The position numbers and the translations under genes are program-made. From Falsiroseomonas sp. (lineage in GTDB: Bacteria > Pseudomonadota > Alphaproteobacteria > Acetobacterales > Acetobacteraceae): a stretch of DNA of 48,729 nucleotides. The stretch lies in NCBI RefSeq assembly GCF_030695085.1, contig NZ_JAUYTS010000002.1:1-48729 (forward strand), given 5' to 3'. Positions within the stretch are counted from its first letter, which is position 1; each line of letters begins with the position of its first letter. A model generated the notes under the pieces. That model had not been told where the DNA came from and did no database searches. It saw only the letters and a list, made by a program, of their open reading frames with translations. This document shows, one piece after another, positions 25,293 through 34,660 of this stretch.

Positions 25293-25400
25293 GGGCGGTA
25301 TTTCACGCCGACCGTTGTCTGTGTCAATCTTTTGATTGTTTGCGACCGTCTGAGTTTCAACCCCTCGCCCGGGCGCATTCCATCCAGAAGGGTACGTGAC

Positions 25401-26375
25401 ATGCGCATCTGTATCTTCGGCGCCGGCGCGATCGGCGGTTTCATCGCGGCCTACATGGCGCGCGCCGGCATCGAGGTATCCATCGTCGCCCGCGGCGCCC
25501 ATCTCGCCGCCATCCGCGCCCAGGGGCTTACGGTGGAAACGCGCGACGAGACCTTCACGGTGCCGGTCCGCGCCAGTGAAGACCCGGCCGATCTGGGGGT
25601 GCAGGATGGCGTCTTCGTCACGGTGAAGGCGCCGTCCCTGCCCAGTGTCGCCGGGCTGATCGGCCCGCTGCTGGCGCCGGATACGCCGGTCACCTTCCTG
25701 ACCAACGGCGTGCCCTGGTGGTATTTCCACGGCCATGGCGGCGCCTGGGACGGGCGCCGCCTGCCGACGCTCGATCCTGGCGATGTGCTGTGGTCCGCCA
25801 TCGGCCCGCGCCGGCTGGTCGGCGGCATCGCCTGGCCGGCGAGTTCGGTGCCGCAGCCCGGCGTGGTGCGGCTGACCGATCCGCGCAGCCGACCCACCAT
25901 TCTGGGCGCGCCGGATGGCACCCTCTCATCCGGCGTGGTCCTGTTGCAGCAGGCGCTGGAACGGGCCGGCCTGCCGGTGCTGGCGGAGACGCGCATCCGC
26001 GACCGGATCTGGGAGAAGCTGGCCTTCAACCTCAGCGCCGGGCCGCTTTGCGTGCTGACGGAAACCCCCGTGCGATCGACACATGAGGAACCGGCGCTGA
26101 TCGAGGTATCGCGCCGCGTGATGGCGGAGGTGGCGGAGCTGATCGCGGCACTGGGCTGCCGGGCCGAGATCGATGTGGAGCGGATCGTCGCCACCAACAT
26201 GCAGCTCGGCCACCGCCCCAGCGTGTTGCAGGATCTCCAGGCCAGCCGGCCCATGGAGATCGACGCGCTGTACAATGTGCCGCTGCAACTCGCTGCGCTG
26301 ACCGGCACACGGATGCCGACGCTGGAGATGCTGGCAGCGCTGATCCGGGTGAAGGCCCGCTCGCTGGGGCTGTGA
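25401..26375 (+). CDS. 2-dehydropantoate 2-reductase (ketopantoate reductase) family protein
   Basis: NADPH-dependent reductase fold of the PanE/ApbA family, 324 residues. The nucleotide motif GAGAIGG is at residues 7-13. The catalytic Lys lies in RIWEKLAFNLSAGP and the substrate region in HRPSVLQDLQASRPMEIDAL. Many bacteria carry several PanE-like proteins beyond the pantothenate enzyme, often in catabolic operons. Its position at the head of an operon with two metallopeptidase-type genes argues for such a catabolic role rather than vitamin synthesis. A 108-bp divergent region separates it from the histidine kinase gene; I saw no clear operator in it. Confidence 0.9.
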   Translation: MRICIFGAGAIGGFIAAYMARAGIEVSIVARGAHLAAIRAQGLTVETRDETFTVPVRASEDPADLGVQDGVFVTVKAPSLPSVAGLIGPLLAPDTPVTFLTNGVPWWYFHGHGGAWDGRRLPTLDPGDVLWSAIGPRRLVGGIAWPASSVPQPGVVRLTDPRSRPTILGAPDGTLSSGVVLLQQALERAGLPVLAETRIRDRIWEKLAFNLSAGPLCVLTETPVRSTHEEPALIEVSRRVMAEVAELIAALGCRAEIDVERIVATNMQLGHRPSVLQDLQASRPMEIDALYNVPLQLAALTGTRMPTLEMLAALIRVKARSLGL

Positions 26376-26458
26376 CGCCGGGGCTCCAGCATGGGTGGCT
26401 TGCGCGGCGTGACGGCCGGTGCTGCCATCCCGCGCGCCGCCGAGAGGAAATGCCGCCC

Positions 26459-28198
26459 ATGCCGATCACCGCCGAAGAACAACGGTTCCTGGATGCCGTC
26501 TCCCTCGACGCGCCCTGGGACCTGGTGACCACCTTCGCCGGCATGCATCGCTGGCGGCCGGAGGATGTGAACAAGGCGGCGGATGTCATCGTGGCGAAGC
26601 TGCGCCGCCACGGCATCCCGGTGCAGGTGCATGAGCCGGAGATCTGCCTGTCCGTGCCGCTGGATGCCGCGGTGACGGCCGGTGGCGTGCGCTACCGCGC
26701 CAAGCCGCCCTCCTCCGCCCTGCCGGTGCCCGGCGGGCGCACCGCGCCGCTGGTGAAGCTGACCGCCAATCCGAAGGCGCTGCGATCCTACACCCGCGAC
26801 ATCGCGACGCTGTTCGGCGGCTCCGTCACCTCGGTGGAGGAGGTGAAGCGCCTGGTCGGCGGCAGGATCGTCATCATGCAGGGCTTCGGCAACCCGGCGC
26901 TGACCAGCTTGATCGAGGAATGGGGCGGCCTCGGTCTGATCGCGGTGAACCCCGGCATCGACATCCACTGGGGCACCTGCACCACCATCTGGGGCAGCCC
27001 CGACCTGCATGACCTGCCGCGCAAGCCGAAGATTCCGGTGGTGGCGGTGAACAACCCGGATGGCATGAAGCTGATGGCGCTGGCCGAGGCGGGCGGCGAG
27101 GCCACCATCATGACGGAGCTTCTGGAAGGCTGGTTTCCGCAGAAGATCCCGGTGGTCACCATCCCCGGCACGGAGGAGCCGGAGAAATTCGTGCTGCTGC
27201 ACGGGCATTACGATTCCTGGGAAGTCGGCGTCGGCGACAATGCCACCGGCGATGCGACGATGCTGGAGATCGCCCGCGTGCTGTGGGCGCAGCGGGATGC
27301 GCTGAAGCGCAGCGTCAGGATCGCCTGGTGGCCAGGCCATTCCACCGGCCGCTATGCCGGGTCCACCTGGTTCACCGATGCCTTCGCGCAGGAGCTGGAC
27401 GAGAACTGCCTGGCGCAGATCAACTGCGACAGCCCCGGCTGCCGCTGGGCCACATCCTACCACCAGACGCGCGCCTTCAGCGAAAGCGCAACGCTGGCCA
27501 CCGGCGCCATCCGCGACGTGGTGCCGGATGCCGAGATCAGGACCATGCGGCCGCCACAGGCCGGCGATTATTCCTTCAACAATATCGGCCTGCCGAGCTT
27601 CTTCATGCTGTCCAGCACCATGCCCGACGCGCTGCGGAAGGAGAAAGGCTACTATGACGTCTCCGGCTGCGGCGCGAACATCGCCTGGCACACCGAGAAC
27701 GACACGCTCGAGATCGCCGACCAAGGCGTGCTGATGACGGATATGAAGATCTATCTTCTCGGCGTGCTGCGGATCGCCAATGCGGAGGCGCTGCCCTTCG
27801 ACTGGATCGCGACCTGCGACGAATTCGATGCCACGATCGCGGGCTATGAGAAGGCCTCCGGCGGGGCCGCGGATCTCTCGCCGGCCAGGGCCGCGGTGGC
27901 GGGGCTGCGCGACGCGCTGGGCAGGCTGCACGCGGCACCGCTTCCGGCGCGCAATGCGGCGGTGCATGAGCTGTCGCGCATCCTGGTGCCCATCAACTAC
28001 ACGCGGGAGGCACGCTTCGCACATGACCCGGCCTATACCGTTCCACCGCTGCCCGGCCTCGCCGTGGCAGGCGAATTGCCGCGGCTTGAGGCGGCATTGC
28101 AGAAGCCCGCGCAGGTCGAGTTGATGCGCGGCCTGAATCGCTTCGTCGCGGCGCTGCGTGCCGCCACGCGCCGCGTGCAGCAGGCCGTCGCGGCATGA
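26459..28198 (+). CDS. M28 family peptidase-like protein
   Basis: Zinc aminopeptidase-like protein of 579 residues. An N-terminal and PA-like inserted region (about 1-235) precedes the M28 core. Metal-ligand candidates are His250 (LHGHYDSW), Asp260 (GDNATGDA), Asp324 (INCDSPG) and His411 (AWHTENDT). The usual GEE motif that supplies the catalytic base and a zinc ligand is GHSTGRYAGS here (His294, Ser295), so ordinary peptidase chemistry is uncertain. No signal peptide is seen. The ATG at 26459 is preferred because GAGAGG lies 11 bases upstream; an in-frame ATG at 26450 is too close to that site. It overlaps the M20 gene by ATGA, suggesting a joint role in breakdown of a peptide- or amide-like compound. 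Confidence 0.87.
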   Translation: MPITAEEQRFLDAVSLDAPWDLVTTFAGMHRWRPEDVNKAADVIVAKLRRHGIPVQVHEPEICLSVPLDAAVTAGGVRYRAKPPSSALPVPGGRTAPLVKLTANPKALRSYTRDIATLFGGSVTSVEEVKRLVGGRIVIMQGFGNPALTSLIEEWGGLGLIAVNPGIDIHWGTCTTIWGSPDLHDLPRKPKIPVVAVNNPDGMKLMALAEAGGEATIMTELLEGWFPQKIPVVTIPGTEEPEKFVLLHGHYDSWEVGVGDNATGDATMLEIARVLWAQRDALKRSVRIAWWPGHSTGRYAGSTWFTDAFAQELDENCLAQINCDSPGCRWATSYHQTRAFSESATLATGAIRDVVPDAEIRTMRPPQAGDYSFNNIGLPSFFMLSSTMPDALRKEKGYYDVSGCGANIAWHTENDTLEIADQGVLMTDMKIYLLGVLRIANAEALPFDWIATCDEFDATIAGYEKASGGAADLSPARAAVAGLRDALGRLHAAPLPARNAAVHELSRILVPINYTREARFAHDPAYTVPPLPGLAVAGELPRLEAALQKPAQVELMRGLNRFVAALRAATRRVQQAVAA

Positions 28199-29592
28199 CC
28201 CGCGAAGCCGCGATCGCCGCCGCCACCGGTCTGCTGGATAATGGCAGCTTGCTGGCGCTGCTGGCCCGCCGCGTCGCCTGCCCCACGGCGAGCCAGGACC
28301 CGGATGCCGGCCCGCATCTGTGGCGCTACCTGGAGGAGGAGATGGCGCCGGACCTGGCGCGCATCGGCTTCGCCTGCAGCATCCACCCGAACCCCACCGG
28401 CAAGGGCGGCCCCTTCCTGATCGGCCGCCGGATCGAGGATGAAAAGCTCCCGACCCTGCTGACCTACGGCCACGGCGACACGGTGCTGGGCCTGGATGCC
28501 GAATGGCATGAGGGGCTTTCGCCCTGGGTGCTGACACAGCGCGGCGAAAGGCTCTACGGCCGCGGCATCGTCGACAACAAGGGCCAGCATTGCTGCAACC
28601 TGGCGGCGCTGGAAGCGGTGCTGAAAATCCGCGGGCGCCTCGGCTTCAATGTCATCATCCTGCTGGAGACCAGCGAGGAAGTCGGCTCCCCCGGCATTGA
28701 CGAATTCTGCCGCGCACACCGGGAAGAGCTGAAGGCGGATGTGCTCATCGCCTCCGACGGGCCGCGGCTGGTGCCGGATGTGCCGGCGCTGGTGCTCGGC
28801 ACGCGCGGCGCGCTCAGCCTGGATCTGCGGGTGAAGTACCGCGAAGGTGGCCACCACTCAGGCAATTGGGGCGGGCTGCTGGCCAACCCCGGCGTGCGGC
28901 TGGCACACGCCATCGCCGCCATCATCGACCGCGACGGCCACGTGCTGGCACGCGACATCCTGCCGGAGCGAATCCCCAACAGCGTGCGCGCCGCGCTGGC
29001 GCATTGCGAAGTGGATGGCGGGGCGGATGGGCCGGAGATCAACCACTGGTGGGGCGAGCGCGGGCTGACCGCGGCGGAGAAGGTGTTCGGCTGGAACACC
29101 TTCGAAATCCTCGCCTTCACCTGCGGCCACCCGGCCGCGCCGGTCAACGCCGTGCCGCCGGAGGCGGTGGCGCGCTGCCAGATCCGCTACACGGTGGACC
29201 GCAAGCCTTCCACCTTCATCCCGGCACTGCGCCGGCATCTGGCCGCAGCCGGCTTCGAGGATGTGACGGTGGAGCCGGTGAAGGCGGGCGCCGAATGGGC
29301 GGCGACGCGGATGGACCCGGACGGGCCCTGGCCGCGCATGGTCGCCGCCTCGATCCAGCGCAGCACCGGCAAGGCGCCGATGATCGTGCCGAATGCCGGC
29401 GGGTCGCTGCCCAACGACACCTTCGCCGTCACGCTCGGCCTGCCCACGCTGTACATCCCGCACTCCTACAGCGGCTGTTCCCAGCACGCGCCGAACGAAC
29501 ATGCGCTGCTGCCGATCATGCGCGAGGGGCTGGGGATTGCCGCCGGACTGTTCTGGGATCTCGGCGAGCAGGAATGGCCGAAGGGCGCCTGA
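28195..29592 (+). CDS. M20 family metallopeptidase/deacylase
   Basis: Cytoplasmic di-zinc hydrolase of the M20 family (ArgE, DapE, carboxypeptidase G2 relatives), 465 residues. Metal and catalytic residues are complete: His93 and Asp95 in YGHGDTV, Asp127 in GRGIVDNKGQ, the Glu161-Glu162 pair in LETSEEVGSPG, Asp188 in ASDGP, and a late His in CSQHAPNEH. The dimerisation domain lies at about 205-345. It hydrolyses a peptide, N-acyl amino acid or carbamoyl bond; the substrate is unknown. It overlaps the upstream M28-like gene by four bases, and its stop codon lies in the loop of a terminator hairpin. Confidence 0.92.
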   Translation: MTREAAIAAATGLLDNGSLLALLARRVACPTASQDPDAGPHLWRYLEEEMAPDLARIGFACSIHPNPTGKGGPFLIGRRIEDEKLPTLLTYGHGDTVLGLDAEWHEGLSPWVLTQRGERLYGRGIVDNKGQHCCNLAALEAVLKIRGRLGFNVIILLETSEEVGSPGIDEFCRAHREELKADVLIASDGPRLVPDVPALVLGTRGALSLDLRVKYREGGHHSGNWGGLLANPGVRLAHAIAAIIDRDGHVLARDILPERIPNSVRAALAHCEVDGGADGPEINHWWGERGLTAAEKVFGWNTFEILAFTCGHPAAPVNAVPPEAVARCQIRYTVDRKPSTFIPALRRHLAAAGFEDVTVEPVKAGAEWAATRMDPDGPWPRMVAASIQRSTGKAPMIVPNAGGSLPNDTFAVTLGLPTLYIPHSYSGCSQHAPNEHALLPIMREGLGIAAGLFWDLGEQEWPKGA

Positions 29593-29600
29593 AGGCGCCC
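29583..29600. terminator. Terminator hairpin between convergent genes
   Basis: A perfect 7-bp GC stem (GGGCGCC / GGCGCCC) with a TGAA loop that contains the M20 stop codon. It sits five bases from the stop of the convergent TetR gene and may act in both directions. No long T-run is present. Confidence 0.6.
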
Positions 29601-29604
29601 CTCG

Positions 29605-30252
29605 TCACGCCCGCAGCGCACCGGCCAGGAAGACCTCCACCGCGTCCTGCGCCATGGCCGACAATGTCGCGGCATCGGGTGCCTCGCAGACGCCGAGCAT
29701 CATCATCATGTGCCGGGCGCCGCAGACCATGCCGAACAGCATATGGGCGGCCGCCTCCGGGTCGGCCAGCTTCAGCCGCCCGGCCGCGATCTCCGCGGCC
29801 AGGCGCCGTTGCAGGGCGCTCGGACCGCGGCTGAGCTTCACCCGGTGGAAGGCTTCGGCAAGTTCGGGTGAGCGCTGCCCCTCCGCGATCACCAGGCGAA
29901 AGATCGCGCTCTGCGTGGGCGACAGAAGCTGCTGCGCGGCCGCCAGCAGGATGCCGTTCAGCGCCCGCCGCAGATCGGGGTCCCGCTCCAGCTCCGTATC
30001 CAAATGCAGCGGCGCCACCGCCTCCGCGATCGTCGCCTCGAACAGCGCGGCCTTGGAGGGGTAGAGCTGGTAGAGCGTGCGCTTGGACATGCCCGCACCC
30101 CGCGCCACGTCATCCATCCGCGCCGCGGCATAGCCATCGCGCAGGAAGACCTGCGCGGCGGCCTCGCAGAGCAGCCGCGCCCGCTGCGCCTCCGGCATCG
30201 GGTCACGCCCGGGCTTGCGCCGTTCGGCCGGGGCCTGGTCCTGCGGCATCAC
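29605..30252 (-). CDS. TetR/AcrR family regulator of the RND efflux operon
   Basis: Repressor candidate of 215 residues. The helix-turn-helix is at about 25-70 (FLRDGYAAARMDDVARGAGM, then SKRTLYQLYPSKAALFEA). The C-terminal effector domain contains an unusual run of four Met residues (HMMMMLG), which could line a hydrophobic drug pocket. GTG at 30252 and ATG at 30249 are adjacent starts. It begins two bases after the stop of the RND pump gene, so it is the third gene of the adaptor-pump operon and probably autoregulates it through the dyad at 34612-34635. Having the regulator at the 3' end rather than divergent is less usual for RND systems. Confidence 0.92.
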   Translation of the reverse strand: MMPQDQAPAERRKPGRDPMPEAQRARLLCEAAAQVFLRDGYAAARMDDVARGAGMSKRTLYQLYPSKAALFEATIAEAVAPLHLDTELERDPDLRRALNGILLAAAQQLLSPTQSAIFRLVIAEGQRSPELAEAFHRVKLSRGPSALQRRLAAEIAAGRLKLADPEAAAHMLFGMVCGARHMMMMLGVCEAPDAATLSAMAQDAVEVFLAGALRA

Positions 30253-30254
30253 CC

Positions 30255-33200
30255 CTACTCCGCCGGCGCCGGCAGCGGCGTGGCCGTGACGGCTTCCGCC
30301 TGTCCCTTCGGCTTCGTACGGAACAGGCGCAGCACCAGCAGGAAGAACAGCGGCACGAACAGCACGGCGAGCACCGTGCCCGTCACCACGCCACCGATGA
30401 CGCCAGTGCCGATCGCGTTCTGCGCGCCGGACCCCGCGCCGGTCGCGATCGCCAGCGGCACGACGCCGAGGGTGAAGGCGAGCGAGGTCATGATGATCGG
30501 CCGCAGCCGCAGCCGCGCCGCCTCCGCCGCCGCTTCCACCAGGGTGAGCCCGCGATCGAAGCCCTCCTTGGCGAATTCGACGATCAGGATGGCGTTCTTA
30601 GCGGACAGGCCGATGGTGGTCAGCAGGCCGACCTGGAAATACACATCGTTCGACATGCCGCGCCCCAGGCTGGCCAGCACCGCGCCCAATACGCCAAGCG
30701 GCACCACCAGCATCACCGCGGTCGGGATCGACCAGCTTTCATAGAGTGCCGCGAGACACAGGAAGACCACCAGCAGCGAAATGGCATAAAGCGCCGGCGC
30801 CTGGCCGGAGGAGCCGCGTTCCTCATAGGAAATGCCGCTCCAGGCATGGCCGAAGCCGGGCGGCAGTTGCGCCGCCAGCCGCTCCATCTCCGCCATCGCC
30901 TCGCCGCTGGTGCGGCCGGGCGCCGGCGTGCCCTGGATCTCACGCGATGCGATGCCGTTGAAGCGTTCCAGCCGCGGTGAGCCATAGACCCATTCTGTGC
31001 GGCCGAAGGCGGAGAAGGGCACCATCTGGCCACTGGCATTACGGACGAACCAGCGGTCCAGGTCGCCCGGCAGCATGCGGGATTCGGCCTCGCCCTGCAT
31101 GTAGACGCGCTTGATGCGGCCGCGATCCAGGAAGTCGTTCACATAGGTCGAGCCCCAGGCGGTGGACAGCGTGGTGTTGATGTCGGACACCGAAAGCCCA
31201 AGCGCGCTCGCCCTTTCCCAATCCACCACCAGGCGGAACTGCGCCTCGTCATTCAGGCCGTTGGGTCGCACGCCGGCCAGCACCGGGCTTTGCGCCGCCA
31301 TGCCCAGCAGCTGGTTGCGCGCCGCCATCAGCGCCTCATGCCCGGCACCGGCACGGTCCAGAAGCTGGAAGGTGAAGCCGGTGGCATTGCCGAGTTCCGT
31401 GATGGCGGGCGGCGCGAAGGCAACGACGATGGCATCCTGGTAGCCGGCGAAGCGCTGCATGATGCGCCCGGTCAGTGCCTGCACGCTGTTCTGCCCGCCC
31501 GGCCGCTCATCCCAGGGCCGCAGGCTGATGAAGCCGAGGCCGGCATTCTGGCCGCGGCCGCTGAAGCTGAAGCCGTTGATGCCGAAGAAGGATTGGACCA
31601 CATCCTTCTCATCCTCCAGCAGATAGCGGTTCAGCTCGTCCAACGCGCGCTGCGTGCGGTCCGAGGTGGCGCCGGGCGGTGCGATGACCTGCACGAAGGC
31701 GGTGCCCTGGTCCTCGTTCGGCAGGAAGCCGCCGGGCAGGCGCAGGAAGGCGAAGCCGAGTCCGGCCAGCAGCGCCGCATAGACCGCCATCATCCGCCAG
31801 GGCCGCCGCATACTGCCGCGCACGCCACGCTCATAGGCCGCGGTGGTGCGGTCCACGCCCCGGTTGAACCAGCCGAAGATGCCGCGCTTGCCCTGTCCTG
31901 GCTTGTGCGGCTTCAGCATGGTGGCGCAGAGCACCGGCGTGAAGAAGATCGCGACCAGCACGGAGAACGCCATGGCGGTTGCGATGGTGAGCGAAAACTG
32001 CCGGTAGATCACGCCGGTGGAGCCGGGAAAGAAGGCCATTGGCAGGAACACCGCGGACAGCACCAGGCCGATGCCGATCAGCGCGCCGGTGATCTGGTCC
32101 ATGGATTTGCGCGTGGCCTCGATGGGCGAGAGATGTTCCTCCGCCATCACGCGTTCCACATTCTCCACCACCACGATGGCGTCATCGACCAGCAGGCCGA
32201 TGGCCAGCACCAGGCCGAACATGGTCAGCGTGTTGATGGTGAAGCCCGCTGCCGACAGCACGGCGAAGGTACCCAGCAGCACGACCGGGATCGCAAGCGT
32301 CGGGATCAGCGTCGCCCGCAGGTTCTGCAGGAACAGGAACATCACCAGGAAGACCAGCACCACCGCCTCGATCAGCGTGTGCATCACGCTGGTGATGGAC
32401 AGGCGGACAAAGGGCGTGGTGTCCAGCGGATAGACGGCCTGCAGCCCGGGCGGGAAGTTCGGCCGCAGCGATTCGATGGTGGCGCGGACCGCGGTGGCGG
32501 TATCCAGCGCATTGGCGCCGCTGGCCAGCTGGATGCCGATGCCGGCGGCCGGCTGGCCGTTGTAGCGGCTGGTGAAGGCGTAGTTGTCCGCGCCGACCTC
32601 GACCCGCGCCACATCGCGCAGCCGCACCTGCGCGCCATCCGTCTGCACGCGCAGCAGGATGGCGCCGAACTGCTCGGGCGTCTGCAGATAGGACGGGCCG
32701 ATGATGGTGGCGTTCAGCTGCTGGCCGGGCACGGAGGGCTGCGCGCCCATCTCGCCGGAGGAGACCTGCACATTCTGCGCCTGGATCGCGGTTCGCACAT
32801 CGCCGGGCGTCATGCCGTAATTCACCAGCTTCGCCGGATCCAGCCAGATCCGCATGGCGAACTGCGAGCCAAAAACCTGGTAGTTGCCAACGCCCGGCGT
32901 GCGGCTGATCGGGTCCTGCACCGAGCTGACCAGGAAATCCGCGATGTCGGCATTGTTCATGTCACCATTGGTGGCAACGAAACCGACCACCAGCAGGAAG
33001 CTGTTGCTGGCTTTGGCAACGCGGATGCCCTGCTGCTGCACCGCCTGCGGCAGTCGCGGCACGGCCAGCTGCACCTTGTTCTGCACCTGCACCTGCGCCG
33101 TGTCCGGGTTGGTGCCCTGCGCGAAGGTGAGCTGGATGGTCGCCGCACCATCCTTGGTGGTGTTGGAGGAGAAGTACAGCAGCCCGTCAATGCCGCTGAG

Positions 33201-33404
33201 CTGCTGCTCGATCACCTGCACCACCGTGCTTTGCACCGTCTCGGCGGAAGCACCGGGATAGCTGACGGTGACGGAAATGGCGGGCGGCGCGATCGCCGGA
33301 TACTGCGCCACCGGCAGGGTGCGCAGCGCCAGAAGGCCGGCCAGCATGATGCCGATGGCGAGCACCCAGGCGAAGACCGGGCGGTCGATGAAAAAACGTG
33401 CCAT
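30255..33404 (-). CDS. RND multidrug efflux transporter, inner-membrane pump (AcrB/MexB family, HAE1)
   Basis: Proton-driven inner-membrane pump of 1049 residues, the full length of the family. The N-terminus [17 protein letters not shown] is characteristic. Twelve transmembrane helices and two large periplasmic loops are expected. The proton-relay Asp pair is in [17 protein letters not shown] and the relay Lys in [17 protein letters not shown]. The [12 protein letters not shown] and [14 protein letters not shown] segments are typical of HAE1 pumps. It should work with the adaptor encoded nine bases upstream and a TolC-type outer-membrane channel, which is not in the window. Likely substrates are hydrophobic drugs, solvents or bile-like compounds. 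Confidence 0.96.
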   Translation of the reverse strand: MARFFIDRPVFAWVLAIGIMLAGLLALRTLPVAQYPAIAPPAISVTVSYPGASAETVQSTVVQVIEQQLSGIDGLLYFSSNTTKDGAATIQLTFAQGTNPDTAQVQVQNKVQLAVPRLPQAVQQQGIRVAKASNSFLLVVGFVATNGDMNNADIADFLVSSVQDPISRTPGVGNYQVFGSQFAMRIWLDPAKLVNYGMTPGDVRTAIQAQNVQVSSGEMGAQPSVPGQQLNATIIGPSYLQTPEQFGAILLRVQTDGAQVRLRDVARVEVGADNYAFTSRYNGQPAAGIGIQLASGANALDTATAVRATIESLRPNFPPGLQAVYPLDTTPFVRLSITSVMHTLIEAVVLVFLVMFLFLQNLRATLIPTLAIPVVLLGTFAVLSAAGFTINTLTMFGLVLAIGLLVDDAIVVVENVERVMAEEHLSPIEATRKSMDQITGALIGIGLVLSAVFLPMAFFPGSTGVIYRQFSLTIATAMAFSVLVAIFFTPVLCATMLKPHKPGQGKRGIFGWFNRGVDRTTAAYERGVRGSMRRPWRMMAVYAALLAGLGFAFLRLPGGFLPNEDQGTAFVQVIAPPGATSDRTQRALDELNRYLLEDEKDVVQSFFGINGFSFSGRGQNAGLGFISLRPWDERPGGQNSVQALTGRIMQRFAGYQDAIVVAFAPPAITELGNATGFTFQLLDRAGAGHEALMAARNQLLGMAAQSPVLAGVRPNGLNDEAQFRLVVDWERASALGLSVSDINTTLSTAWGSTYVNDFLDRGRIKRVYMQGEAESRMLPGDLDRWFVRNASGQMVPFSAFGRTEWVYGSPRLERFNGIASREIQGTPAPGRTSGEAMAEMERLAAQLPPGFGHAWSGISYEERGSSGQAPALYAISLLVVFLCLAALYESWSIPTAVMLVVPLGVLGAVLASLGRGMSNDVYFQVGLLTTIGLSAKNAILIVEFAKEGFDRGLTLVEAAAEAARLRLRPIIMTSLAFTLGVVPLAIATGAGSGAQNAIGTGVIGGVVTGTVLAVLFVPLFFLLVLRLFRTKPKGQAEAVTATPLPAPAE

Positions 33405-33413
33405 GTCGGGGGC

Positions 33414-34580
33414 CTAGCTGCGGGGCTGCGTGGCGGGCGCGGCGCCGCGCTCGGTTGCGTTCACGCGGGCGCCGGGGCGGATGCGCTGCACGCCCTCCAC
33501 CACCACGCGGTCGCCGGCCTGCACGCCGCCGGTCACCATCCAGTCCGTGCCGATGGCACGCCCGGCCTGCAGGATGCGCTGTTCGACCACGCCCTCGGCA
33601 TTCACCACATAGGCCATCGGCTCACCGCGCGGGGTGCGCAGCACGGCCTGCTGCGGCACCATCAGCGCCCGGTCGGTGACGCCTTCCTCCACCTCCGCCC
33701 GCACGAACATCCCGGGCAGCAGCATCTGGTCCGGGTTGGGGAACACCGCCCGCAGGGTGACGGAGCCGGTGCCCTGATCGACGATGACCTCGGAGAACTG
33801 GATCTGGCCCGGATGCGGGTAGCGGGAGCCATCCTCCAGGATCAGCCGTGCCGGCGCGATCTCCGCCGAGGCCCGGCGCAGCGCACCGCTTTCCACATCC
33901 CGGCGCTGTTGCAGCAGCGCGGCGCTGGGCTGGGTAACGTCCACATTGATGGGGTCGAGCTGCGTCACGGTCACCAGAGAGGCCGTCTGGTTCGCCGTGA
34001 CCAACGCGCCCACCGTCACGCTGGACCGCCCGCTGCGGCCCGCGATGGGGGAGGTGACGCGGGTATGGCCGAGGTCGATCCGCGCCGTCTCCAGCGAGGC
34101 GCGGGCGGAGAGCACATCGGCCTGCGCCTCACGCAGCGCAGCCTCGGCATTCTCCAGGTTCTGCTGGCTGACCGCCTGGGTGCGGACCAGGGTGCGGTAG
34201 CGGTTGGCGGTACCTGATGCCGCCCGCTGCGTCGCCTCGGCCCGGGCAAGCGCCGCCTCGGCGCGCGACAGCGCCGCCTCATAGGTGGCGGGGTCGATCT
34301 GGAACAGGGGCTGGCCGGCGGTGACGGCCTGGCCCTCGGTGAACAGACGCTCCCGCACCAGGCCGCCGACCTGGGGCCGCACCTCGGCCTCCTGGAAGGC
34401 GGCGGTACGGCCGGGCAGCAGGGTGGTGACCGGGATCTCCTGCCGCTGCAGCGTCACCACGGTGACGGCGGTGGGGGGTGGCGCGGGCTGCGCCGCGGCG
34501 CCGCGCGGCTGCTCCTCGCAGGCGGCCAGCAACAGAACAAGGCCGAGCGCGGCCAGGCGCCGGCCGAAGGGATGGGGCAT
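33414..34580 (-). CDS. RND efflux periplasmic adaptor (membrane fusion) lipoprotein
   Basis: AcrA/MexA-type adaptor of 388 residues. The N-terminus MPHPFGRRLAALGLVLLLAAC ends in an LAAC lipobox, so the mature protein is a periplasmic lipoprotein. The lipoyl and hairpin domains include VRPQVGGLVRERLFTEGQAV, a helical hairpin rich in Ala/Glu (LSRAEAALARAEATQRAASG), then TSPIAGRSGRSSVTVGALV. The beta-barrel and membrane-proximal domains include RAVFPNPDQMLLPGMFVRAEVEEG. The ATG at 34580 was chosen because it gives a proper lipoprotein signal; an in-frame start at 34634 would add 18 polar residues. It is the first gene of the efflux operon, controlled by the promoter/operator region at 34612-34644. 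Confidence 0.94.
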   Translation of the reverse strand: MPHPFGRRLAALGLVLLLAACEEQPRGAAAQPAPPPTAVTVVTLQRQEIPVTTLLPGRTAAFQEAEVRPQVGGLVRERLFTEGQAVTAGQPLFQIDPATYEAALSRAEAALARAEATQRAASGTANRYRTLVRTQAVSQQNLENAEAALREAQADVLSARASLETARIDLGHTRVTSPIAGRSGRSSVTVGALVTANQTASLVTVTQLDPINVDVTQPSAALLQQRRDVESGALRRASAEIAPARLILEDGSRYPHPGQIQFSEVIVDQGTGSVTLRAVFPNPDQMLLPGMFVRAEVEEGVTDRALMVPQQAVLRTPRGEPMAYVVNAEGVVEQRILQAGRAIGTDWMVTGGVQAGDRVVVEGVQRIRPGARVNATERGAAPATQPRS

Positions 34581-34611
34581 GGGACCTCTGGAAACCGGAG
34601 AGTTTTCGTTG

Positions 34612-34644
34612 AATGGATACTGGTCGGTTTCCAATGGAAGTCAA
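34612..34644 (-). promoter_or_regulatory. Efflux operon promoter with overlapping operator dyad
   Basis: On the minus strand TTGACT (34639-34644) and TATCCA (34614-34619) form a sigma70-like pair with a 19-base spacer. A 24-bp imperfect dyad (34612-34635, 8 of 12 pairs, core GGATACTGGTCGGTTTCC) lies across the spacer and -10 region. This is where TetR-type repressors such as AcrR bind, so the TetR protein encoded at 29605 is the likely ligand. Confidence 0.5.
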
Positions 34645-34660
34645 TGCTGCATCGCACAAA

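Noticed and set aside
25451..28537. About 1028-codon minus-strand open frame across the PanE-like, M28-like and M20 genes
   Set aside because: Crosses several well-supported plus-strand genes, low-complexity composition, no ribosome site or motif.
31290..34217. About 975-codon plus-strand open frame opposite the RND operon
   Set aside because: His/Arg/Gln/Gly-rich antisense shadow; the minus-strand RND pump and adaptor are unmistakable.
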